This document shows positions 56,407-64,000 of a stretch of 64,000 nucleotides of DNA, piece by piece; position 1 is the stretch's first letter, and each line of letters opens with the position of its first letter. This DNA comes from Sphingobacteriales bacterium (GTDB taxonomy: Bacteria > Bacteroidota > Bacteroidia > Chitinophagales > UBA2359): positions 1 to 64,000 of the forward strand of contig JADJTE010000001.1 in the NCBI GenBank assembly GCA_016711295.1, written 5' to 3'. The notes under the pieces were generated by a model. It was given only the letters and a program-made list of their open reading frames with translations, did not search any database and was not told where the DNA came from. The translations under genes and the position numbers were made by a program.

Positions 56407-57376
56407 TCAATTATTTTCTTGTTCCAAATCATTTTGAAGCTTTTTTATTTCTTGTAATGAAAGACCTGTTACCTCACCAATTAATTCAATAGATAAGCCT
56501 TTTTTGATTAAATTTAAAGCAATTTCTATCTTTCCTTCTATCTTTCCTTCTATCTTTCCTTCCATTTTGCCCTTAGCTTCTCCTTCTATCATCCCTTCCA
56601 TTTTGCCCTTAGCTTCTCCTTCTATCATCCCTTCCATTTTGCCCTCGTCAAAGGCTGTATCAATCACATTTTTGAGGTCACGATACGATTTTAGGCTCGC
56701 TTCGTACAATCCTTTCTCCTCGGACGTAAAACGAGCTATCTCGGCTGCTTCAAATAATCGCTTAAACACCCGTTCTTGCAAGGCGGCGGGGCGTTCTGTT
56801 AAGGTCGGCAAATGTTTCAAAACGTATAACCACTTATCATAAATCGTCTCCAATTCGGGCAGGGTTTTCGTGAAATGGGGCATCTCTAAGTAGATAAAGG
56901 TCATCTTGTCATAAAACACCTCGCATCTCTGGTTTTTTAGCTTTACTTCATGTCTTACTTCCTTGCTTGACGCATGGTTTGATTCGTCATCGCTAAACGC
57001 AAAATCTAAAATCCCAACGGTATAGATGGCTGCTAATTGGTAGTTCCAATCGCCGGTTTGGGCTTGTTCCTGAATTGGGAAAGTGGCATAAAATACGCTT
57101 CTGTCTTTGAAATAGTTTTGCTTGGCTTTTTGCATCTCTACGATAAATCGCTCGCCGTCAGAACTGATGCAATACAAATCGAAAATGGCTTTGCGGTCTA
57201 ATTCGGTTTGCCCCATATGCGGTGCTGCGGTAGCTGAGGTCTGGCAACGCGCTGTGTGGGGGCAAAATTACTTCGTTCAGAAAATTGATCAATAGGTCTT
57301 TGTTCGGCTCGGTGCCGAATAGTTTCTTGAACCCAAAATCGGTAAACGGATTGATATAGCGGTCTTTGAGGGGCAT
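56407..57376 (-). pseudogene. Rpn-family recombination-promoting nuclease, array copy 1 (small indels)
   Basis: PD-(D/E)XK nuclease/putative transposase of the Rpn family. MPLKDRYINPFTDFGFKKLF starts at 57376. Indels around 57215-57260 shift the frame before the nuclease core, which then reads intact from 57216: AIFDLYCISSDGERFIVEMQ. The repeat zone is two MIEGEAKG units, then KMEG, KIEG, KIEG, KIEI. It ends KKLQNDLEQENN, a C-terminus six to seven residues longer than that of later copies, which stop after NDLE at an inserted element. It is probably the original right-hand context of the gene. It would be functional only if the indels are sequence errors. Confidence 0.8.
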
Positions 57377-57487
57377 CTCGTAGTTTTTTACTTTCGATGA
57401 GGGGTGTTCTTACAAAACATAGCAGTACTATCGTTGCCGGACGAAAATGCAGAGCGAACTGCGGTATTGTTGAATATAACAATATTT

Positions 57488-57638
57488 GTAACTATTTAGG
57501 CATCGCGCTCTATGTGTAGATTTTGCGCATTTGGCAGTATTTTTATACCTTTTTTTGTCACTCACTTATCTAAGGGCAGAAATAAATACGACCTACAAAC
57601 AGGAACCGAAACAAAAGGCGCATAGCCTAAATAGTTAC
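57488..57638. mobile_element. MITE B1 in the Rpn array
   Basis: A 151-bp element with inverted ends GTAACTATTTAGGC and GCCTAAATAGTTAC, lying between copies 1 and 2. It has the same 12-bp tip as the A elements but a different interior. Its right tip supplies the TAA stop of copy 2. No 8-bp flanking repeat. Confidence 0.85.
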
Positions 57639-58592
57639 TCCAAATCATTTTGAAGCTTTTTTATTTCTTGTGATGAAAGACCTGTTACCTCACCAATTAA
57701 TTCAATAGATAAGCCTTTTTTGATTAAATTTAAAGCCATCTCTATCTTTCCCTTAGCTTCTCCTTCTATCATCCCTTCTATCTTTCCCTTAGCTTCTCCT
57801 TCTATCATCCCTTCTATCTTTCCCTTAGTTTCTCCCTCAATCAAGCCTTCCATCTTGCCCTCGTCAAAGGCTGTATCAATCACATTTTTGAGGTCGCGAT
57901 ACGATTTTAGGCTCGCTTCGTACAATCCTTTCTCCTCGGACGTAAAACGAGCTATCTCGGCTGCTTCAAATAATCGCTTAAACACCCGCTCTTGCAAGGC
58001 GGCAGGGCGTTCTGTTAAGGTCGGCAAATGTTTCAAAACGTATAACCACTTATCATAAATCGTCTCTAATTCGGGCAGGGTTTTCGTGAAATGGGGCATC
58101 TCTAAGTAGATAAAGGTCAATTTGTCATAAAATACCTCGCATCTCTGGTCTTTTAACTTTACTTCGTGCCTCACTTCCTTACTTGACCTACTGCCACCCT
58201 CCTCCTCGCTAAACACAAAATCTAAAATCCCAACCGTATAGATGGCGGCTAATTGGTAGTTCCAATCGCCTGTCTGCGCTTGCTCCTGTATCGGAAAAGT
58301 AGCATAAAATACGCTTCTGTCTTTGAAATAGTTTTGCTTGGCTTTTTGCATCTCTACGATAAATCGCTCGCCGTCAGAACTGATGCAATACAAATCGAAA
58401 ATGGCTTTGCGGTCTAATTCGGTTTGCCCCATATGCACGGTGCTGCGGTAGCTGAGGTCGGCAACACGCTGGGTGGGGGCAAAATTACTTCGTTCAGAAA
58501 ATTGATCAATAGGTCTTTGTTCGGCTCGGTGCGAATAGTTTCTTGAACCCAAAATCGGTAAACGGATTGATATAGCGGTCTTTGAGGGGCAT
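57635..58592 (-). pseudogene. Rpn-family nuclease, array copy 2 (one deletion)
   Basis: Reads as a full Rpn protein except for one missing C near 58532 (GGTGCGAATAG where intact copies have GGTGCCGAATAG), which shifts the first ~20 codons. The nuclease core DLYCISSDGERFIVEMQKAK is intact, as is the helical C-terminal domain. It has the shortest repeat zone of the array: LIEGETKG, KIEG, MIEGEAKG, KIEG, MIEGEAKG, then KIEM, with no run of KIEG units. It differs from other copies at scattered residues (EEEGGSRSSKEVRHEVKLKD), so it is among the more diverged copies. The stop codon lies in MITE B1. Confidence 0.8.
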
Positions 58593-58702
58593 CTCGTAGT
58601 TTTTACTTTCGATGAGGGGTGTTCTTACAAAACATAGCAGTACTATCGTTGCCCGGACGAAAATGCAGAGCGAACTCGGCATTGTTGAATATAACAATAT
58701 TT

Positions 58703-58853
58703 GTAACTATTTAGGCATCGCGCTCTATGTGTAGATTTTGCGCATTTGGCAGTATTTTTATACCTTTTTTTGTCACTCACTTATCTAACGGCAGGAATAG
58801 ATACGACCTACAAACAGAATCCGAAACAAAAGGTGCATAGCCTAAATAGTTAC
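58703..58853. mobile_element. MITE B2 in the Rpn array
   Basis: Near-identical to B1, with the same inverted ends. It separates copies 2 and 3 and supplies the stop of copy 3. Confidence 0.85.
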
Positions 58854-59891
58854 TCCAAATCATTTTGAAGCTTTTTTATTTCTTGCAATGAAAGACCTGT
58901 TACCTCACCAATTAATTCAATAGATAAGCCTTTTTGATTAAATTTAAAGCAATTTCTATCTTTCCTTCTATCTTTCCTTCTATCTTTCCTTCTATCTTTC
59001 CTTCTATCTTTCCTTCTATCTTTCCTTCTATCTTTCCTTCTATCTTGCCTTCTATCTTGCCTTCTATCTTTCCTTCTATCTTGCCCTTAGCTTCTCCTTC
59101 TATCATCCCTTCTATCTTGCCCTTAGCTTCTCCTTCTATCATCCCTTCTATCTTGCCCTCGTCAAAGGCTGTATCAATCACATTTTTGAGGTCACGATAC
59201 GATTTTAGGCTCGCTTCGTACAATCCTTTCTCCTCGGACGTAAAACGGGCTATCTCGGCTGCTTCAAATAATCGCTTAAACACCCGTTCTTGCAAGGCGG
59301 CGGGGCGTTCTGTTAAGGTCGGCAAATGTTTCAAAACGTATAACCACTTATCATAAATCGTCTCCAATTCGGGCAGGGTTTTTCGTGAAATGGGGCATCT
59401 CTAAGTAGATAAAGGTCATCTTGTCATAAAACACCTCGCATCTCTGGTTTTTTAGCTTTACTTCATGTCTTACTTCCTTGCTTGACGCATGGTTTGATTC
59501 GTCATCGCTAAACACAAAATCTAGGATACCAACGGTATAGATAGCTGCTAATTGGTAGTTCCAATCGCCTGTCTGCGCTTGCTCCTGTATCGGAAAAGTA
59601 GCGTAAAATACGCTTCTGTCCTTGAAATAGTTCTGCTTGGCTTTTTGCATCTCTACGATAAATCGCTCGCCGTCTGAGCTGATGCAATACAAATCGAAAA
59701 TGGCTTTGCGGTCTAATTCGGTTTGCCCCATATGCGGTGCTGCGGTAGCTCAGGTCGGCAACGCGCTGGTTGGGGGTAAAATTACTTCGTTCAGAAAATT
59801 GATCAATAGGTCTTTGTTCGGTTCGGTGCCGAATAGTTTCTTGAACCCAAAATCGGTAAAACGGATTGATATAGCGGTCTTTGAGGGGCAT
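58850..59891 (-). pseudogene. Rpn-family nuclease, array copy 3 (several indels, longest repeat run)
   Basis: Same domain order as the intact copy 6, with four small indels. There is an extra A in GTAAAACGG near 59857, a 2-nt loss near 59730, an extra T near 59380 (GGGTTTTTCG) and a lost T near 58931, all at or near homopolymers. The repeat zone after the last EAKG has ten KIEG units plus KIEI, the largest number in the window. The DNA (CTATCTTTCCTT on the plus strand) is a near-perfect 12-bp minisatellite. The catalytic core text is unchanged. Confidence 0.8.
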
Positions 59892-60001
59892 TTCGTAGTT
59901 TTTTACTTTCGAGGAGGGTATTTTTACAAAACGTAGCAGTACTGTTATTGCTGGACAAAAATGTAGGGCGAACTGCGGCATTATTGAATATAACAATATT
60001 T

Positions 60002-60153
60002 GTAACTATTTAGGCATCGCGCTCTGTGTGTAGATTTTGCGCATTTGGCAGTATTTTTATACCCTTTTTTGTCACTCACTTATCTAAGTGGCAGGAATAA
60101 ATACGACCTACAAACAGGAACCGAAACAAAAGGCGCATAGCCTAAATAGTTAC
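60002..60153. mobile_element. MITE B3 in the Rpn array
   Basis: 152-bp copy of the B element between copies 3 and 4, with ends GTAACTATTTAGGC and GCCTAAATAGTTAC. Confidence 0.85.
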
Positions 60154-61142
60154 TCCAAATCATTTTGAAGCTTTTTTATTTCTTGCAATGAAAGACCTGT
60201 TACCTCACCAATTAATTCAATAGATAAGCCTTTTTTGATTAAATTTAAAGCAATTTCTATCTTTCCTTCTATCTTTCCTTCTATCTTTCCTTCTATCTTT
60301 CCTTCTATCTTGCCTTCTATCTTGCCTTCTATCTTGCCCTTAGCTTCTCCTTCTATCATCCCTTCTATCTTGCCCTTAGCTTCTCCTTCTATCATCCCTT
60401 CTATCTTGCCCTCGTCAAAGGCTGTATCAATCACATTTTTGAGGTCACGATACGATTTTAGGCTCGCTTCGTACAATCCTTTCTCCTCGGACGTAAAACG
60501 AGCTATCTCGGCTGCTTCAAATAATCGCTTAAACACCCGTTCTTGCAAGGCGGCGGGGCGTTCTGTTAAGGTCGGCAAATGTTTCAAAACGTATAACCAC
60601 TTATCATAAATCGTCTCCAATTCGGGCAGGGTTTTCGTGAAATGGGGCATCTCTAAGTAGATAAAGGTCATCTTGTCATAAAACACCTCGCATCTCTGGT
60701 TTTTTAGCTTTACTTCATGTCTTACTTCCTTGCTTGACGCATGGTTTGATTCGTCATCGCTAAACACAAAATCTAGGATACCAACGGTATAGATAGCTGC
60801 TAATTGGTAGTTCCAATCGCCTGTCTGCGCTTGCTCTGTATCAGAAAAGTAGCGTAAAATACGCTTCTGTCCTTGAAATAGTTCTGCTTGGCTTTTTGCA
60901 TCTCTACGATAAATCGCTCGCCGTCTGAGCTGATGCAATACAAATCGAAAATGGCTTTGCGGTCTAATTCGGTTTGCCCCATATGCACGGTGCTGCGGTA
61001 GCTCAGGTCGGCAACGCGCTGGTTGGGGGTAAAATTACTTCGTTCAGAAAATTGATCAATAGGTCTTTGTTCGGTTCGGTGCGAATAGTTTCTTGAACCC
61101 AAAATCGGTAAACGGATTGATATAGCGGTCTTTGAGGGGCAT
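60150..61142 (-). pseudogene. Rpn-family nuclease, array copy 4 (two deletions)
   Basis: Full-length layout from MPLKDRYINPFTDFGFKKLF (start 61142) to KKLQNDLE. There is a 1-nt loss near 61080 (GGTGCGAATAG, the same site as in copy 2) and another near 60835 (GCTCTGTATC for GCTCCTGTATC). The nuclease core and C-terminal domain are otherwise as in copy 6. The repeat zone has six KIEG units plus KIEI after two MIEGEAKG units. The shared deletion with copy 2 suggests either gene conversion or a common systematic read error. Confidence 0.8.
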
Positions 61143-61253
61143 TTCGTAGTTTTTACTTTCGAGGAGGGGTATTTTTTACAAAACGTAGCAGTACTGTTAT
61201 TGCTGGACAAAAATGTAGGGCGAACTGCGGCATTATTGAATATAACAATATTT

Positions 61254-61403
61254 GTAACTATTTAGGCATCGCGCTCTGTGTGTAGATTTTGCGCATTTGG
61301 CAGTATTTTTATACCCTTTTTTGTCACTCACTTATCTAAGTGGCAGGAATAAATACGACCTACAAACAAGGCGAAACAAAAGGCGCATAGCCTAAATAGT
61401 TAC
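61254..61403. mobile_element. MITE B4 in the Rpn array
   Basis: 150-bp B element between copies 4 and 5; ends as in B1. The interior has a small difference near 61370 (ACAAGGCGAAAC). Confidence 0.85.
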
Positions 61404-62377
61404 TCCAAATCATTTTGAAGCTTTTTTATTTCTTGCAATGAAAGACCTGTTACCTCACCAATTAATTCAATAGATAAGCCTTTTTTGATTAAATTTAAAG
61501 CAATTTCTATCTTTCCTTCTTTCTTTCCTTCTATCTTGCCCTTAGCTTCTCCTTCTATCATCCCTTCTATCTTGCCCTTAGCTTCTCCTTCTATCATCCC
61601 TCTATCTTGCCCTTAGCTTCTCCTTCTATCATCCCTTCTATCTTGCCCTCGTCAAAGGCTGTATCAATCACATTTTGAGGTCACGATACGATTTTAGGCT
61701 CGCTTCGTACAATCCTTTCTCCTCGGACGTAAAACGAGCTATCTCGGCTGCTTCAAATAATCGCTTAAACACCCGTTCTTGCAAGGCGGCGGGGCGTTCT
61801 GTTAAGGTCGGCAAATGTTTCAAAACGTATAACCACTTATCATAAATCGTCTCCAATTCGGGCAGGGTTTTCGTGAAATGGGGCATCTCTAAGTAGATAA
61901 AGGTCATCTTGTCATAAAACACCTCGCATCTCTGGTTTTTTAGCTTTACTTCATGTCTTACTCCCTTGCTTGACGCATGGTTTGATTCGTCATCGCTAAA
62001 CACAAAATCTAGGATACCAACGGTATAGATAGCTGCTAATTGGTAGTTCCAATCGCCGGTTTGGGCTTGCTCCTGTATTGGGAAAGTAGCGTAAAATACG
62101 CTTCTGTCTTGAAATAGTTCTGCTTGGCTTTTTGCATCTCTACGATAAATCGCTCGCCGTCTGAGCTGATGCAATACAAATCGAAAATGGCTTTGCGGTC
62201 TAATTCGGTTTGCCCCTATGCGCGGTGCTGGTAGCTCAGGTCGGCAACGCGCTGGTTGGGGGCAAAATTACTTCGTTCAGAAAATTGATCAATAGGTCTT
62301 TGTTCGGTTCGGTGCTGAATAGTTTCTTGAACCCAAAATCGGTAAAACGGATTGATATAGCGGTCTTTGAGGGGCAT
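61400..62377 (-). pseudogene. Rpn-family nuclease, array copy 5 (at least five indels)
   Basis: The most damaged full-length copy. Small indels lie near 62343 (GTAAAACGG), 62215, 62109 (GTCTTGAAAT), 61672 (CATTTTGAGG) and 61600 (CATCCCTCTATC). The frame is recoverable across all of them and the protein text then matches copy 6. The repeat zone has three MIEGEAKG-type units and a short run KIEG, KKEG, KIEI. Nearly all breaks are at homopolymers or inside the 12-bp repeats. Confidence 0.75.
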
Positions 62378-62488
62378 TTCGTAGTTTTTTACTTTCGAGG
62401 AGGGGTATTTTTACAAAACGTAGCAGTACTGTTATTGCTGGACAAAAATGTAGGGCGAACTGCGGCATTATTGAATATAACAATATTT

Positions 62489-62640
62489 GTAACTATTTAG
62501 GCATCGCGCTCTGTGTGTAGATTTTGCGCATTTGGCAGTATTTTTATACCCTTTTTTGTCACTCACTTATCTAAGTGGCAGGAATAAATACGACCTACAA
62601 ACAGGAACCGAAACAAAAGGCGCATAGCCTAAATAGTTAC
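62489..62640. mobile_element. MITE B5 in the Rpn array
   Basis: 152-bp B element between copies 5 and 6; supplies the TAA stop of copy 6. Confidence 0.85.
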
Positions 62641-63644
62641 TCCAAATCATTTTGAAGCTTTTTTATTTCTTGCAATGAAAGACCTGTTACCTCACCAATT
62701 AATTCAATAGATAAGCCTTTTTTGATTAAATTTAAAGCAATTTCTATCTTTCCTTCTATCTTTCCTTCTATCTTTCCTTCTATCTTTCCTTCTATCTTGC
62801 CTTCTATCTTGCCTTCTATCTTTCCTTCTATCTTGCCCTTAGCTTCTCCTTCTATCATCCCTTCTATCTTGCCCTTAGCTTCTCCTTCTATCATCCCTTC
62901 TATCTTGCCCTCGTCAAAGGCGGTATCAATCACATTTTTGAGGTCGCGATACGATTTTAGGCTCGCTTCGTACAATCCTTTCTCCTCGGACGTAAAACGA
63001 GCTATCTCGGCTGCTTCAAATAATCGCTTAAACACCCGTTCTTGCAAGGCGGCGGGGCGTTCTGTTAAGGTCGGCAAATGTTTCAAAACGTATAACCACT
63101 TATCATAAATCGTCTCCAATTCGGGCAGGGTTTTCGTGAAATGGGGCATCTCTAAGTAGATAAAGGTCATCTTGTCATAAAACACCTCGCATCTCTGGTT
63201 TTTTAGCTTTACTTCATGTCTTACTTCCTTGCTTGACGCATGGTTTGATTCGTCATCGCTAAACACAAAATCTAGGATACCAACGGTATAGATAGCTGCT
63301 AATTGGTAGTTCCAATCGCCTGTCTGCGCTTGCTCCTGTATCGGAAAAGTAGCGTAAAATACGCTTCTGTCCTTGAAATAGTTCTGCTTGGCTTTTTGCA
63401 TCTCTACGATAAATCGCTCGCCGTCTGAGCTGATGCAATACAAATCGAAAATGGCTTTGCGGTCTAATTCGGTTTGCCCCATATGCACGGTGCTGCGGTA
63501 GCTCAGGTCGGCAACGCGCTGGTTGGGGGGCAAAATTACTTCGTTCAGAAAATTGATCAATAGGTCTTTGTTCGGCTCGGTGCCGAATAGTTTCTTGAAC
63601 CCAAAATCGGTAAACGGATTGATATAGCGGTCTTTGAGGGGCAT
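62637..63644 (-). CDS. Rpn-family recombination-promoting nuclease/putative transposase, array copy 6 (intact)
   Basis: The only undamaged member: 335 residues. The N-terminal PD-(D/E)XK domain starts MPLKDRYINPFTDFGFKKLF and has the probable catalytic D...ExQ line in AIFDLYCISSDGERFIVEMQ (residues ~70-90). A helical middle follows (PTLTERPAALQERVFKRLFE). The C-terminal helical zone has two MIEGEAKG units, seven KIEG tetrapeptides, then KIEIALNLIKKGLSIELIGE and VTGLSLQEIKKLQNDLE. Rpn proteins are DNA endonucleases that promote RecA-independent recombination. In E. coli they act as anti-phage toxins blocked by a short form made from an internal start. An internal ATG at 62894 would give an 85-residue C-terminal product here. 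Confidence 0.9.
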   Translation of the reverse strand: MPLKDRYINPFTDFGFKKLFGTEPNKDLLINFLNEVILPPNQRVADLSYRSTVHMGQTELDRKAIFDLYCISSDGERFIVEMQKAKQNYFKDRSVFYATFPIQEQAQTGDWNYQLAAIYTVGILDFVFSDDESNHASSKEVRHEVKLKNQRCEVFYDKMTFIYLEMPHFTKTLPELETIYDKWLYVLKHLPTLTERPAALQERVFKRLFEAAEIARFTSEEKGLYEASLKSYRDLKNVIDTAFDEGKIEGMIEGEAKGKIEGMIEGEAKGKIEGKIEGKIEGKIEGKIEGKIEGKIEGKIEIALNLIKKGLSIELIGEVTGLSLQEIKKLQNDLE

Positions 63645-63698
63645 TTCGTAGTTTTTTACTTTCGAGGAGGGGTATTTTTACAAAACGTAGCAGTACTG

Positions 63699-64000
63699 TT
63701 ATTGCTGGACAAAATTTTTTATTTCTTGCAATGTAAGACCTGTTACATCACCAATTAATTCAATAGATAAGCCTTTTTTGATTAAATTTAAAGCAATTCC
63801 TATCTCTCCTTCTATCTTTCCTTCTATCTTTCCTTCTATCTTTCCTTCTATCTTGCCCTTAGCTTCTCCTTCTATCATCCCTTCTATCTTGCCCTTAGCT
63901 TCTCCTTCTATCATCCCTTCTATCTTGCCCTTAGCTTCTCCTTCTATCATCCCTTCTATCTTGCCCTCGTCAAAGGCGGTATCAATCACATTTTTGAGGT
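63699..64000 (-). CDS. Rpn-family nuclease, array copy 7 (partial, runs off the window)
   Basis: The C-terminal end of another array copy, still open at the right edge. It has three MIEGEAKG units, four KIEG units, then EIGIALNLIKKGLSIELIGD and LTLQEIKNFVQQ. Its 3' end differs from the others. There is no B element; the sequence passes directly into the upstream region of copy 6 at about 63715, so the last codons are a fusion product. This marks a deletion or a different joining event at this junction. Confidence 0.8.
   Translation of the reverse strand, partial: LKNVIDTAFDEGKIEGMIEGEAKGKIEGMIEGEAKGKIEGMIEGEAKGKIEGKIEGKIEGKIEGEIGIALNLIKKGLSIELIGDVTGLTLQEIKNFVQQ

Larger units (their letters stand above)
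56407..64000 (-). repeat. tandem array of ~1.2-1.3 kb Rpn gene units
   Basis: Stop-to-stop spacings between copies 2 to 6 are 1215, 1300, 1250 and 1237 bp. They differ mostly by the number of 12-bp repeats. Each unit consists of a B element, an Rpn gene and ~110 bp of upstream sequence ending near AACAATATTT. All copies are in the same orientation and very similar in DNA sequence. Confidence 0.92.

Noticed and set aside
58946..59090. 12-bp direct repeats as a possible CRISPR array
   Set aside because: The repeats are contiguous, without spacers, in frame and coding for KIEG; no cas genes are present.
62722..63108. Plus-strand frames encoding FPSIFPSI-type repeats opposite every Rpn copy
   Set aside because: They are complements of the 12-bp KIEG repeats and the conserved C-terminal region. 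They appear in each copy because the gene is duplicated, and they lack a start or promoter context of their own.

Overview
The window looks like chromosomal DNA from a member of the Bacteroidota, probably of the Saprospiria/Chitinophagia type. Four things support this: a short (289-residue) primary sigma factor, promoters with the Bacteroidota -7 box TAnnTTTG (recG, trmD, tRNA-Ala, rseP), SprB-type and cadherin-like giant surface proteins, and a C-terminal type IX secretion (gliding-motility/CHU_C) sorting domain. Species cannot be fixed from sequence reading alone.

Layout. 0.2-6 kb: recG (-) diverges from a rel-fur pair (+). 6-8 kb: a small accessory insert with a TcmP-like gene and a DUF5131 (phage Gp37/Gp68) gene. 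8.2-11 kb: leuS, broken by several 1-2 nt indels, then tRNA-Ala(GGC). 11.4-15.1 kb: three tandem OmpH/Skp-like periplasmic chaperones, a small lipoprotein, murB and a PaaI-type thioesterase. 15.1-18 kb (-): nucleotidyltransferase, TPR lipoprotein, trmD. 18.4-26.4 kb: a small membrane protein, an SdiA-regulated-like protein, an OmpA-domain protein, a membrane-anchored coiled-coil/helix-hairpin-helix protein, rpoD, rseP and mscL.

26.7-50.6 kb (all -) holds two giant surface-protein loci. The first (26.7-33.4 kb) carries SprB repeats in an almost perfect 456-bp period. The second (34.5-50.6 kb, about 5,300 codons) carries roughly 34 Big_9/tandem-95 modules and ends in a T9SS sorting domain. Both are interrupted by indels and in-frame stops. 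51-55.7 kb (-) is a phenylacetyl-CoA epoxidase cluster (paaA, paaB, paaC) with signal peptidase I and a flavin reductase just downstream; paaI lies 40 kb away.

56-64 kb is the most unusual part. It is a tandem array of at least seven near-identical Rpn-family (PD-(D/E)XK recombination-promoting nuclease) genes plus one diverged remnant, running off the right edge. The copies differ mainly in the number of a 12-bp in-frame repeat encoding Lys-Ile-Glu-Gly, and five junctions carry a ~151-bp element with inverted ends. Those ends (GTAACTATTTAG) match three solo ~110-130-bp elements elsewhere in the window. Two of the solo elements are flanked by perfect 8-bp direct repeats, pointing to an IS66-type MITE family. 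Rpn proteins are known elsewhere as anti-phage toxins neutralised by an internally translated C-terminal domain with variable four-residue repeats, so the array looks like an amplified, diversifying defence locus.

Caution: essential leuS carries at least five indels, many in homopolymers, so other frameshifts here (tcmP, rseP, adhesins, Rpn copies) may be sequencing or assembly errors rather than real gene decay.
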